A stretch of DNA of 39,327 nucleotides from an uncultured eubacterium 1-6 (GCA_903789595.1 CAIFEZ010000018.1:1-39327), one strand, 5' to 3'; positions 1 through 8,235 are shown, counted from the stretch's first letter. Program-made: numbers and translations. The notes: generated by a model not told the origin, from the sequence alone.

Positions 1-41
1 GTTAGACCAACAATGGAATCTAACTCATAGAGTTTAACTTA

Positions 42-899
42 ATGACATTGATTCAGTATAAGGACAGCCTGAAGCTGCCGGAGGGCACAGACGCGAAGGC
101 GCTGAAGATTGTTCATCTGAAGGAGCAGACAGACGGAACCGAGGTTCAGGCAGTTGCAGGAACGATTGCATCGAAATCGGGTGAGCTGCTTCAGGCAAGC
201 TTCACTTCGGACAGCTTCTCGAAATTTGGTATTGTGGAGCCGTCTGAGGACAACAGTTCACTGAATAGCAATTATCTGGTGACGGCGGCGGGTGTATCCG
301 ACCAGGTATCCAGACTGAACATCGCAAAGCTGGATACTTCCGGAAAGTACCTGAAGGGAGCAAGACTCCAGATCCTTGATCGGGCAACCGGAAATGTCAT
401 GGCTGACTGGACAACGACCGACGGTCCGGAGACCTTCGCGAGATGGTTTGATAAAGCACAGACCAAGTCGCTGAATGTAGATACATATTACATTCTGCAC
501 GAGGTATCCGCGCCGGAAGGCTATCAGCTGGCAGACGATATTCTGTTCAAGATCAACAAATATGACAGCAGCATCACCATCTACAAGCTGGACGCAAACG
601 GCAATCTTGTGGTTGACCAGGAAGCGATTGACAAGTGGGTAAGTGATCACACGCTGGATATGATTGATGTCCCGGTAGAATACCAGACAAAGAAGGTCAG
701 AATGCAGAAGACCGTCAAGTATGAGAAGCTGATTCAGGGCAAGGACAAGGTTGTCTATGTCACAAATGCGAAAGCTGTCAAGACAGGAGACGCATCTAAT
801 ATTGCAATGTACGCGATCCTGCTTGCATCAGCCGTAGCGGTGCTGATCATCCTGTTCCGTGCAAGACGCGCAGGAAAGAGAAAGGCAAATAGGAATTAA
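42..899 (+). pseudogene. 3' part of SpaA-type cell-wall-anchored surface protein
   Basis: Open frame of 285 aa without a credible beginning: there is no ribosome binding site before the ATG at 42, an in-frame stop lies at 21-23, and the protein opens inside a beta-rich domain. Residues about 90-210 resemble a SpaA/prealbumin-like domain (ASPKGARLQILD-like stretch, then a HEVSAPEGYQLAD motif), typical of pilin or adhesin subunits. The C-terminus has a KTGDAS motif, a hydrophobic segment (about residues 255-272) and an RARRAGKRK tail, which fits a variant cell-wall sorting signal. Known for the family: sortase links such proteins to the wall. Inferred: the N-terminal part has been lost by frameshift or recombination just left of the window, or this is a silent 3' cassette. 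A terminator follows at 1022-1069. Confidence 0.6.
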
Positions 900-913
900 C
901 AGCTGAGAAAAAC

Positions 914-1018
914 GGTAATCGTTGAGAGAATCGGTAATCGTCGAGAGGACCGGTAATCATTGAGAGAATCGGTAATCGTCGAGAGGATCAGTAATCTCTG
1001 AGAGAGCTTGAAATCTCC
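914..1018. repeat. 19-bp tandem array after the surface protein gene
   Basis: The motif GGTAATC recurs at 914, 933, 952, 971 and (as AGTAATC) 990, an exact 19-bp spacing, with a sixth degraded copy near 1009. The units alternate slightly (GAGAGAATC versus GAGAGGACC), so the array may have grown in two-unit steps. It starts about 15 bp after the stop codon of the surface protein and ends at the terminator. Confidence 0.85.
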
Positions 1019-1021
1019 GAA

Positions 1022-1069
1022 GGGACTGGCGTGCACGCTTCATCAAGGCGCTGCAACGCCAGCCCTTTT
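1022..1069 (+). terminator. Intrinsic terminator of the surface protein gene
   Basis: GGG-A-CTGGCGT (1022-1032) pairs with ACGCCAGCCC (1056-1065), a 10-bp GC-rich stem with one bulged A, followed at once by TTTTGTGTT. It separates the surface protein from the GGDEF-like gene. Confidence 0.75.
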
Positions 1070-1146
1070 GTGTTGTGAAGGAGATCGTGGCATGTCCAGT
1101 CAATCCGTGCTAAAATGCAAGAAGCAGGTGGGAGAAATCGATCAAA

Positions 1147-1815
1147 ATGAAGAAAATGAATTTTGCAAAAACTATTCAGCTGGCAGTATTTGGGCTTTTG
1201 GCAGCTGTGGTGATATTCGAGGTAATCGTTGATAACGGCAGAAACGTGCGGTTGATCAGTTTTCTGTTGTGGGTGTCACTGGCGCTTTCCTTCTTTTTTA
1301 TTTTTCTGGACTTTAATTTTTATGCGAAAGAAGAAGAGTCCTATGAGAGGCTGATGAAGAATCTTAGCTCGGATCAGATGACGAAAATCGGTAACCGCTA
1401 CAGCATCGATAAACTGATTGACAAGTACGATAATCTGCCGCTTCCGGAGAATTTCGGCTGCGTGGTGCTTTCGCTGTCGAATATCCGCGAGATCAATGAA
1501 AAGTATGGAAGACAGGAAGGAAACGCGGCGATCCGTCGTTTTTCTCTGATCCTGAAGATGGCGTCGGTCGGACACTGCTTTGTGGGAAGGAACGGCGGCA
1601 ACAAATTTGTCGCGATGTTTGAGAACGGATCCGAGAAGACGATCCGTCATTTCCTGGACCGGATTCGTGACAAGGTGGATGCGAACAATGCGGACAGCAG
1701 CAACACGCCGATGAAATTTGAGTACGGGATCGCTTTTCATGAGGGAGAGGCGGCGAAGGAAGTCACAGATTTGATTTCTCTTGCGGACAAGAGAGTGGGA
1801 GAGGTATCGTTGTGA
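1147..1815 (+). CDS. Membrane protein with degenerate GGDEF domain
   Basis: 222 aa. Two hydrophobic helices (about residues 8-28 and 36-56) precede a cytoplasmic domain with the outline of a diguanylate cyclase: DQMTKIGNRYSIDK near residue 76 matches the start of GGDEF domains. The signature itself reads GGNKF (150-154), and the metal-binding Asp before it is replaced by Ser/Leu (SLSN at 109-112). Enzyme activity is therefore unlikely; a binding or regulatory role is inferred. The start is supported by AGGTGGGAG about 12 bp upstream. The stop overlaps the GTG start of the next gene by 4 bp, so the two are probably translationally coupled. Partner and signal are unknown. Confidence 0.7.
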   Translation: MKKMNFAKTIQLAVFGLLAAVVIFEVIVDNGRNVRLISFLLWVSLALSFFFIFLDFNFYAKEEESYERLMKNLSSDQMTKIGNRYSIDKLIDKYDNLPLPENFGCVVLSLSNIREINEKYGRQEGNAAIRRFSLILKMASVGHCFVGRNGGNKFVAMFENGSEKTIRHFLDRIRDKVDANNADSSNTPMKFEYGIAFHEGEAAKEVTDLISLADKRVGEVSL

Positions 1816-2819
1816 GAGAACATGATCCCGCGTATATTCGCGGGCTGCTGGAGGAATGGCGCCAGGGGGATGCGAATGCCTTTGCGGCGCTGTATTCCGT
1901 GACTTATCGGAAGCTGTGCGGGCACGCGTACGAGCGGCTGAAGGATATCTATCTGACACAGGACGCGGTGACGGAGACGTATCTTATCGCCGGGGAAGAG
2001 CAGAAGCCGGAACATGTTTCGCTGGTTCCATGGTTGGCTGGCATCTGCGATTCTGTGTGTGACAAGCTCCTTCGATATTCCGGTGATTCAAAAGAAAAAC
2101 CGAAGGCGGGTTTTGCAGAACCGGAAGTTCCGCAATTGGATGAGGATACTGCGGAACAGATGCTGTATAATATCCTGGATACCCTTGGGATGGAGCAGAA
2201 TACCGTACCGCTTCAGAATCTGAATATTTACATGAGTTATCGACGACAGCGAAGCCGTCTGATGACGTTGATCGTATGGATCATGGCAGCGATGATTTTC
2301 TTCCTTCCGCTTCTTTTGATCCGGCCGAATATGACGCTGGAGAAGACCTCCAACGCAGATGAAGCCGGGAGACCAGTGTATACCGTGCGGGTCAACTCGA
2401 TTCCGGAGATTTATTCGGTGACCGCGACGATCGGGAAGGATCAGATGCCGGTATACCAGGAGGGGGGAGCTGTATATACGATCCGGCCGACACAGGACGG
2501 AGTCATGCAGGTGACGGTTACGGCGGATAACCGGCGCAGCGTCCGCGGGTCAGTACTGGTCGACAGGGAGGATACCGAGCCGCCGCGTCTTGTGAAGCGA
2601 AGCGTCGATGACAATAACTCGGTGACGCTCACACTCACAGATGAGAGCGGTGTCGACTTTTCTGGAATCAGCGGAAGCAATTCAAAGGGCAAGGCGGTGA
2701 AGCCGCTGTCCGTCAATGAGAGAACCGGGGAGGTTACATTCGCGTATCCTTCAGAGAAGATAGCAGTTTCCGTGCCGGATCGGACGGGAAATGTTCTGCG
2801 ACTGATTCTGAATCCCTAG
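1812..2819 (+). CDS. Sigma-70 region-2-like domain fused to membrane anchor and outside domain
   Basis: 335 aa, GTG start with GGGAGAGG about 7 bp upstream, overlapping the GGDEF-like gene. Residues about 14-90 read like region 2 of an ECF sigma factor: DANAFAALYSVTYRKL, then a TQDAVTETYL box and VPWLAGICDSVCDKLLR, matching the usual helix order including the core-binding helix. No region 4 helix-turn-helix follows. Instead an acidic linker leads to one transmembrane helix (about 149-170) and an outside part of about 160 residues rich in beta strands, resembling Ig-like folds (DTEPPRLVKRSVDD). Orientation is inferred from the Arg-rich stretch before the helix. It could be a membrane-held regulator, or a degenerate sigma domain used for protein contacts. 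I do not recognise a named family. Confidence 0.6.
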   Translation: MREHDPAYIRGLLEEWRQGDANAFAALYSVTYRKLCGHAYERLKDIYLTQDAVTETYLIAGEEQKPEHVSLVPWLAGICDSVCDKLLRYSGDSKEKPKAGFAEPEVPQLDEDTAEQMLYNILDTLGMEQNTVPLQNLNIYMSYRRQRSRLMTLIVWIMAAMIFFLPLLLIRPNMTLEKTSNADEAGRPVYTVRVNSIPEIYSVTATIGKDQMPVYQEGGAVYTIRPTQDGVMQVTVTADNRRSVRGSVLVDREDTEPPRLVKRSVDDNNSVTLTLTDESGVDFSGISGSNSKGKAVKPLSVNERTGEVTFAYPSEKIAVSVPDRTGNVLRLILNP

Positions 2820-2830
2820 TTGAACACCCA

Positions 2831-2868
2831 AGGCGACGGAAAGCAAGAATTCACGAAATTCGTCGCCT
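2831..2868 (+). terminator. Hairpin after sigma-like gene
   Basis: AGGCGACG (2831-2838) is complementary to CGTCGCCT (2861-2868), with an additional inner GAATT/AATTC pairing. It lies 11 bp after the stop codon at the right place for a terminator, but no T run follows, so termination is uncertain. Confidence 0.4.
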
Positions 2869-2952
2869 GACGTAATGTACCCGCGGGGTGACCAGTCGAT
2901 GGAAAGCAAGCAAACAGGGAACGTTCTGGCAGGAGCGTGAAGAGCGACATTT

Positions 2953-3513
2953 ATGACATATCATGAGGACATGAAATCCAGACAACCAAATACGGAAGGA
3001 AAACCATCGAACAGTAAGACGGTGGGAAGATACGGCACCTGGAAGCGATGGCTCCAGATGCTGATACAGTACGTGGTGATTTTTGCTATTGGGCTTACAC
3101 TTCTGTTCCGGTTTGTGGTCGGTGTGGCGAGGGTCTCCGGGAATTCAATGGATCCGACATACCACAACGGACAGACGGTCTGGTTTAACAGGCTGGATCA
3201 CGCATATCAGGCGGGGGATGTTGTGTGCTTCCGTCTTCCGACCGGTGAGCTTTTGGTGAAGAGAGTGATCGCGGTCGGTGGGGACACCGTAGATCTGCAG
3301 GACGGGAAGGTTCTGGTCAATGGAAAGCCCCTGGATGAGAGTGCCTATGCGCACGGACGTAGCGACGAGGAAGAAGGAGAGGTGTCCTATCCGTATAAGG
3401 TGCCGGAAGGCAGCTATTTCGTGATGGGAGACAACCGGGAGCATTCCGCGGATTCGCGATCCTTCAAGGCGATCGTCGGGGCGGCCATTAAAGGAAAGCT
3501 GTTCGGCGCATAA
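2953..3513 (+). CDS. lepB: Signal peptidase I
   Basis: 186 aa, the usual size of Gram-positive type I signal peptidases. A charged N-terminus is followed by one transmembrane helix (about 34-57). Box B, SGNSMDPT, contains the nucleophile Ser65; box D, LLVKRVIAVGGD, contains the general base Lys103; box E, MGDNREHSADSR, lies at 158-169. The enzyme removes signal peptides from secreted proteins at the outer face of the membrane. The start is uncertain: AGGAG lies 17 bp before the ATG at 2953, longer than normal, and a second Met at 2971 has AGG too close. It sits just before a transglutaminase-like lipoprotein and the pilus-like operon, and might serve exported proteins of this neighbourhood; that is inference. 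Confidence 0.93.
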   Translation: MTYHEDMKSRQPNTEGKPSNSKTVGRYGTWKRWLQMLIQYVVIFAIGLTLLFRFVVGVARVSGNSMDPTYHNGQTVWFNRLDHAYQAGDVVCFRLPTGELLVKRVIAVGGDTVDLQDGKVLVNGKPLDESAYAHGRSDEEEGEVSYPYKVPEGSYFVMGDNREHSADSRSFKAIVGAAIKGKLFGA

Positions 3514-3540
3514 TCGGCTTGTCGAAGGATGCAGCGCGGA

Positions 3541-3759
3541 AATATCTGGGGCAGCTATTGCGGCCGGAGGTGGATGATAATATCCGGATCAGCCATTGCA
3601 GCCGGAGGTGGATGATAATATCCGGATCAGCCATTGCAGCCGGAGGTGCATGATAATATCCGGATCAGCCATTGCAGCCGGAGGTGCATGATAATACCCG
3701 AAGCAGCCATTGCGGCCGGAGGTGCATCATGATATCCGGAGCAGCCAGTGCGGCCGGAT
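3541..3759. repeat. 38-bp tandem array, six copies
   Basis: The block CAGCCATTGCAGCCGGAGG and following bases recur with the repeat register at 3553, 3591, 3629, 3667, 3705 and 3743, an exact 38-bp period. Copies two to four are nearly identical; the outer ones are more diverged. The array fills the spacer between lepB and the transglutaminase-like gene almost completely, ending about 20 bp before its ribosome binding site. Copies are contiguous, so this is not a CRISPR. Confidence 0.92.
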
Positions 3760-3792
3760 TTACATTAAATATGCGGAAAGGAGGAGTGGAAA

Positions 3793-4800
3793 ATGTCCCA
3801 ACAGTTGTTCAGGAAAATGCATGAAAGAAAGACGGCATTGTACCTGGTCGTCTGTTGGATTTTTTTTTCTCTTTCTTCCGTCTTTCTGACCGGGTGCGGA
3901 AGCGGTCCGGGCGGCGGTGATTCCGCGGCGGCGGTCCAAAGCGCCGGGGGAGGCGGAACCGGGAGTTATGTCTGGAAACCGCGCACATCCGACGAAGAGC
4001 TTCTGCTTCCGACGGCGGATGGAACGACGACATATCAGAATCAGGACGGAAGCATTGTACTGGATCTGTCGCATACCGAGAACGGCTATCTGATGATAAA
4101 GGACACGAATGAGACAAAGGTACAGATCCAGATCACCAATCCGAACAAAGAGACGTGGCCGTACCCTCTCAAGGCTGGAGGCGCATTTGAAGCTTTCCCG
4201 CTGACCTGCGGCAGCGGCGATTATTCGGTGAAGATTCTGGAGAATATTTCCGGAGATCAGTACGCGGTCGGACTGTCGCAGAATTTTTCGGTGAAGCTGA
4301 AGGATGAGTTTCAGCCGTTTCTCTATCCGAACCAGTACACCGATTATTCGACTGACAGCGAGGTGGTGAAGCTCGGCGAGAAGCTTGCGGGGGATGTGAA
4401 ATCAGATCTGGAGTATGTGCAGAGCGCGTATAATTATGTGATTTCCAAAATCGATTATGACGAGCAGCTTGCGGAAAGCACACCGGTGAATTACATACCG
4501 GATCCGGATCAGACGCTTGACACAGGAAAAGGGATCTGTTTTGACTACGCTTCTCTGATGACCGCGCTCCTTCGAAGCCAGAAAGTGCCGACGAAGCTGG
4601 TGACAGGCTATTCCGGAAAGGCGTACCATGCCTGGGTCAGCGTGTATCTGGAGGACCGGGGATGGGTGGATCATATTATCTATTTTGACGGAAAAAAATG
4701 GACCCTGATGGATCCGACGCTGGGTGCGAACAATGACGAGAAAGATGTCAAAAAGTATGTGGGAGACGGAAGCAACTACACAGAAAAATATGTGTACTGA
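3793..4800 (+). CDS. Transglutaminase-like lipoprotein
   Basis: 335 aa. AAAGGAGG lies 8 bp before the ATG. A hydrophobic signal ends in the lipobox LTGC (Cys35), followed by a Gly/Ser/Ala-rich linker to about residue 58, so the protein should be lipid-anchored outside. The C-terminal third is a transglutaminase-like core: GKGICFDYAS with Cys249, AYHAWV with His279 and LMDPT with Asp307 form the expected Cys-His-Asp triad. Family members act as proteases, peptide N-glycanases or cross-linking enzymes; the substrate here is not predictable. The middle part (about 60-190) is beta-rich and unrecognised. It lies 30 bp before the GspF-like gene and may be cotranscribed with it. Confidence 0.8.
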   Translation: MSQQLFRKMHERKTALYLVVCWIFFSLSSVFLTGCGSGPGGGDSAAAVQSAGGGGTGSYVWKPRTSDEELLLPTADGTTTYQNQDGSIVLDLSHTENGYLMIKDTNETKVQIQITNPNKETWPYPLKAGGAFEAFPLTCGSGDYSVKILENISGDQYAVGLSQNFSVKLKDEFQPFLYPNQYTDYSTDSEVVKLGEKLAGDVKSDLEYVQSAYNYVISKIDYDEQLAESTPVNYIPDPDQTLDTGKGICFDYASLMTALLRSQKVPTKLVTGYSGKAYHAWVSVYLEDRGWVDHIIYFDGKKWTLMDPTLGANNDEKDVKKYVGDGSNYTEKYVY

Positions 4801-4830
4801 AAAATCTCGGGTGATGGGCCGGAAGGGAGA

Positions 4831-5985
4831 ATGATCAGGATGAACGGGGAAGAAGTGAAAGAGGAACAAGGCATTTTGCGCGGCGGAGAGGACGGCGGCA
4901 AGAAGCGGCACAGCGTGTTCGGCGGGAAAAGGCCGGGGAGAGTCGGGAAGATCCGGCATCTCTCGAATCTGGAAGCGGCTGCCTTTGCCGGTCAGATGGC
5001 GGTTGTCCTGAAATCCGGGATTTCCGGGATCGAAGGAATTACGCTGATGTATGAGAATTCAGAGGACCCGGAGGAACGGGAAATTCTGAAGCGGATCCTG
5101 GACGAATCTGCGTATCCGGGAGCGCTTGCGACCGCGATGGAGAAGACCGGTGTTTTTCCGACTTACATGGTTCGTCTGGTCCGGATCGGGGAAAGAACCG
5201 GAAATCTGGATACGGTGATGGCCGCACTGGAGGAATATTACGAAAACGAGGAAGAAATGCGCCGAGAGTCCTCAGACGCGATGCTCTACCCGTTGATTCT
5301 TACCTGTGTCATGTTTGCCGTCATCGTTGTGCTTGTACTGCGGGTGATTCCGGTCTTTGAACAGGTGTATCGGGAGCTGGGTACAGAGCTGACCGGATTT
5401 CCGTTGTTGCTGAAGGAGATCGGCGACGGGATCCGGACCTATTCCATTTCGGTTCTGCTGATCCTCGGATCGCTGGTACTGATTATCTTTGTGAGCAGGC
5501 TGACGGAAGAGGGGCGGACATTCTGGCACAATTTCGGTCGGCATTTCAAGGCGGCGCGAAGAGAATACGAAGAGACAGACGCTTATCGTTTCTCCCGCGT
5601 AATGTCTATGACACTTTCCAGCGGACTTACCCCGGAGGAAGGGCTGGATATGGCGATTGACCTGATCTCGGAGAAGGACTTCCGGGATAAAATCGATGAG
5701 GTTCGCAAGGATATGGCGAAGGGAATTCCCATGGCACAGAGTCTGAAGGATCACGGGATCTTTTCCGGTATGTACGCCAGGATGGCGATCCTGGGAGAAA
5801 AGTCCGGATCTCTGGATCAGGTCCTTGGCGATATTTCCGTATTCTACAGACAGCAGGCGCAGGAACGACTCAATCATTTTATCTCTTCGATCGAGCCGAT
5901 TCTGATCATCATACTTTCGGTGCTGACGGGAGCGATTCTGCTGAGCGTCATGCTGCCGCTTCTTGGAGTAATCTCCTCTCTGTAA
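4831..5985 (+). CDS. Type II secretion/type IV pilus inner membrane protein, GspF/PilC family
   Basis: 384 aa, start ATG with GGAAGGGA upstream; a second Met two codons later is possible. Two GspF-type helical bundles are visible: residues about 45-165 (LEAAAFAGQMAVVLKSGI) and 250-375 (AYRFSRVMSMTLSSGLTPEEG). Three hydrophobic helices lie near 150-172, 205-228 and 355-380. Known role: the polytopic platform that couples the cytoplasmic ATPase to pilin assembly. It is the first recognisable gene of a run that ends with a PilT-type ATPase at 9397. The N-terminus (first 35 residues) is charged and not typical. Confidence 0.88.
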   Translation: MIRMNGEEVKEEQGILRGGEDGGKKRHSVFGGKRPGRVGKIRHLSNLEAAAFAGQMAVVLKSGISGIEGITLMYENSEDPEEREILKRILDESAYPGALATAMEKTGVFPTYMVRLVRIGERTGNLDTVMAALEEYYENEEEMRRESSDAMLYPLILTCVMFAVIVVLVLRVIPVFEQVYRELGTELTGFPLLLKEIGDGIRTYSISVLLILGSLVLIIFVSRLTEEGRTFWHNFGRHFKAARREYEETDAYRFSRVMSMTLSSGLTPEEGLDMAIDLISEKDFRDKIDEVRKDMAKGIPMAQSLKDHGIFSGMYARMAILGEKSGSLDQVLGDISVFYRQQAQERLNHFISSIEPILIIILSVLTGAILLSVMLPLLGVISSL

Positions 5986-6020
5986 AACGATGTGCGCCGC
6001 GAAGATCATGGATCGAGTTC

Positions 6021-6145
6021 GGAAGCAGATGGCACACGGGAATCGTACGAAAGCAGATGGCATACAGGAACCGTACGGAAGCAGATAGCATACAGGAACC
6101 GTACGGGAGCAGATGGCATACAGAACCGTACAGGAGCAGGCAGAT
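6021..6145. repeat. 28-bp tandem array in the pilus-like operon
   Basis: The motif GCAGATGGCATACAGGAACC recurs with its start at 6025, 6053, 6081, 6109 and (partly) 6135, a 28-bp spacing. The copies are well conserved except the first. The array occupies the gap between the GspF-like gene and the small membrane protein at 6177. Confidence 0.88.
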
Positions 6146-6176
6146 TTCATTTGATTGATAGAAGGAGGACCAGGCG

Positions 6177-6512
6177 ATGGCACGTTTTGCAAGAAAGAAA
6201 CACAGCCGAAATCATACGTACAGACGTCTCGGCGCGGCGGTTCTGGTGATACTGGTCTTTGGCATCGGGATTCATCTGGTCTCTGTCGGTAACGTAAACC
6301 GCCAGGAGAAGAGCCTTCGGCAGGCCCTTGAGAATGATATCACGGCCTGCTATTCGATGGAGGGAAGGTATCCGGACAGTGTGGATTATCTGAAGCAGAA
6401 TTATGGTCTTGTGTACAATGAGAAGCTCTTTTATGTGGATTATCAGGTGACGGGATCCAACATTCGTCCGATTGTCACTGTGATTCGCAGAGACGACGGA
6501 AGTAAAGAATAG
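6177..6512 (+). CDS. Small pilin-like membrane protein
   Basis: 111 aa; AAGGAGG lies about 9 bp before the ATG. A strongly basic N-terminus (MARFARKKHSRNHTYRR) precedes one hydrophobic helix (about 18-38) and then a short hydrophilic domain containing DITACYSMEGRYPDSVDYL, a pattern seen in small pilin-like proteins of Gram-positive bacteria. There is no GFTLIE-type prepilin peptidase site. The position between GspF and the other pilin-like genes supports a role in the same machine as minor pilin or assembly protein. Function is inferred from context. Confidence 0.65.
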   Translation: MARFARKKHSRNHTYRRLGAAVLVILVFGIGIHLVSVGNVNRQEKSLRQALENDITACYSMEGRYPDSVDYLKQNYGLVYNEKLFYVDYQVTGSNIRPIVTVIRRDDGSKE

Positions 6513-6557
6513 TCGAAGATAAAATGTTTCCGGAGATAGTGACACGGAGGAAATGAC

Positions 6558-7289
6558 ATGAACCGGTTTCGGGAGAGGAGAAAATCGAATGCGTCATTGA
6601 TCGGAGCCTTTGCTGCTGTATTGCTGGCACTGTTTTTTGCCGGAAGTGCGATTCTGGTTCTTCTATTCGGCGTGCGGGAATATGAATCGACGGTCCGGAA
6701 ATCATCGGATGATTTTTCATCACGCACCCTGCTGACCTATATCACAGAAAAAATTCATCATTATGACACGGAGGGGAATATCAGTATCCGGACGGTAGAC
6801 GGCGTCCCGGTTCTCGTACTGGAAAGTGTTGATTCCGGTATAAAGTATGAGACTCTCATTTATGAATATAAGGGCAGCGTGCGGGAGCTGACCGTGACCG
6901 AGGAAAACAGATGGCAGCTGGATGCGGGAGAACCGATACTGGAAGTGAAGGCGTTCATGCCGGAGGAAATAAAACCGGGACTGTTCTATTTTGATTGTCT
7001 GGACAGCAAGGGGGAGCGGGCAAATACTTACGTATATGTACGTTCCTCGGGTTCCGGCGAAACGGATGCAGGGACCCGGACGGCGGCGTCAGAAGGGCAG
7101 GAAGCGGAGAAAACTGCTCGAAAGGCGGCGTCAGAAGGACAGGAAGCGGAGGCAACTGCTCGAAAGGCGGCGTCAGAAGGGCAGGAAGCGGAGGCAACTG
7201 TTCGAAAGGCGGCGTCAGAAGGGCAGGAACCAGGAACTGTGGATCAGTCGGCGGTGATTCAATCAGAAGGTGAGGGTCGAGCTTCATGA
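6558..7289 (+). CDS. Pilus-operon membrane protein with repetitive C-terminal tail
   Basis: 243 aa, ACGGAGG 8 bp before the ATG. One transmembrane helix (about 14-38) is followed by an outside domain to about residue 165 that resembles the DUF4860-like proteins found in clostridial pilus-like operons; this recollection is tentative. The tail from about 172 to 232 consists of four near-identical 14-residue units (AASEGQEAEATARK), coded by a 42-bp tandem array. The ATG of the next gene overlaps the stop codon (ATGA). No prepilin motif is seen. Probably an accessory subunit of the assembly machine. Confidence 0.6.
   Translation: MNRFRERRKSNASLIGAFAAVLLALFFAGSAILVLLFGVREYESTVRKSSDDFSSRTLLTYITEKIHHYDTEGNISIRTVDGVPVLVLESVDSGIKYETLIYEYKGSVRELTVTEENRWQLDAGEPILEVKAFMPEEIKPGLFYFDCLDSKGERANTYVYVRSSGSGETDAGTRTAASEGQEAEKTARKAASEGQEAEATARKAASEGQEAEATVRKAASEGQEPGTVDQSAVIQSEGEGRAS
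7080..7250. repeat. 42-bp in-frame tandem array
   Basis: Four copies of a 42-bp unit (GGCGGCGTCAGAAGGGCAGG and following) encode the 14-residue repeats in the tail of the protein at 6558-7289. The copies are almost identical, which indicates recent expansion and keeps the reading frame. Confidence 0.9.
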
Positions 7290-7753
7290 AAAAACGCGAA
7301 TCGTTTTTATTCCTGATCGAGCTGATGATCTCAATTTTGATTTTCTTTGGGATCGCGGCGATCTGTCTGCTGGTTTTTTCCAAGGCGCATCGGATGAACC
7401 GTTCTTCGCAGGAGCTGAATACGGCTTCCCGTGCGGAGGCGAACGTGGCGGAGCTGGTCATCAGCGCGGGAAGTATCCCGGAGGCGGAAGAACGAATCAA
7501 GGAGGTCTGTCCGGAGGCAGAGTTTTCCGATCTGCGTGAGGATAAGGGTGTTTCCCTTGTGATTCCATACGATTCGAGCCTGAAGCTGACGAAAAAGCGT
7601 GCGGCGTATCAGCTGACGGCGGTGATCCGTGAGGAAAGCGGTATGATCCATGCGGACATGCATTTTTATCCGGTAGATGAAAAGGGGCAGCGGACGGGAG
7701 AATCGGTCTATGACCTCGCGACACGGAATGTGATGCAAGATACGGAGGAATGA
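7286..7753 (+). CDS. Pseudopilin-like protein with unusual leader
   Basis: 155 aa, overlapping the previous gene by 4 bp. The N-terminus ESFLFLIELMISILIFFGI is a type IV pilin-like hydrophobic helix with the conserved Glu, but the Gly that prepilin peptidase needs at -1 is absent (Ser-Phe instead) and the spacing is shifted by one residue. The remainder is a hydrophilic domain with AELVISAGSIPEAEERIKE, similar in layout to minor pseudopilins. The next gene again overlaps by ATGA. Whether it is processed is open. Confidence 0.65.
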   Translation: MKKRESFLFLIELMISILIFFGIAAICLLVFSKAHRMNRSSQELNTASRAEANVAELVISAGSIPEAEERIKEVCPEAEFSDLREDKGVSLVIPYDSSLKLTKKRAAYQLTAVIREESGMIHADMHFYPVDEKGQRTGESVYDLATRNVMQDTEE

Positions 7754-8235
7754 GAGTCAGAATGAACATGCCATATTTCAGAAAAAAACGAACGGAGCAG
7801 GGGACTGGATTCCCTTTTCCTCTGGGAATGTCGCTGCTGTTCGTTTCTTTTCTTGCACTCTGCATCTTCTCTTTCGCGGTGCTCTCCCTTCTTACGGCGA
7901 GAAACGCATATCGGATCAGCCGGAAGATCGCAGAGCATCAGTCTGCGTATTATGCTGCTTCGAATAAGGCGGAGGATCGGATCGCCGAGCTGAACGCCAA
8001 GTGGAAGGCTGCGGAAGGAACCGGGCAAAAGCCTCCTGAAAAGGTATCTTTTCAGGTCGAAATTGACAGCGGGAGTAGCCTGTCTGTCGTTCTGGAGACA
8101 AGGAGCAGGACCGCGGACGCGGAGAATGACAGGGACGCTGACACGGGATATAGGATCACGGAATGGAAAGTGATTTCGACAGGCAAGTGGGAACCGGAGA
8201 CAACGATTCCGGTCATGACGCCGGGCGTATCCTGA
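7750..8235 (+). CDS. Pilus-operon membrane protein, PilX-like layout
   Basis: 161 aa from the overlapping ATG at 7750; the Met codons at 7762 and 7768 are alternatives because GGAGG is only one base from 7750. One long hydrophobic helix (about 25-48, MSLLFVSFLALCIFSFAV) is followed by RNAYRISRKIAEHQSAYYAA, the arrangement of pilus-associated proteins whose helix continues into an amphipathic stretch. No prepilin cleavage motif. Its place directly before the PilT gene suggests a subunit of the same complex. Confidence 0.6.
   Translation: MRVRMNMPYFRKKRTEQGTGFPFPLGMSLLFVSFLALCIFSFAVLSLLTARNAYRISRKIAEHQSAYYAASNKAEDRIAELNAKWKAAEGTGQKPPEKVSFQVEIDSGSSLSVVLETRSRTADAENDRDADTGYRITEWKVISTGKWEPETTIPVMTPGVS

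Noticed and set aside
3541-3759. Possible CRISPR array (six regular 38-bp repeats)
   Set aside because: The repeats are contiguous with no unique spacers, and no cas gene is present.
5272-6192. Minus-strand frame of 306 codons opposite the GspF-like gene
   Set aside because: Shadow of a gene with clear family features, and it runs through the 28-bp array.
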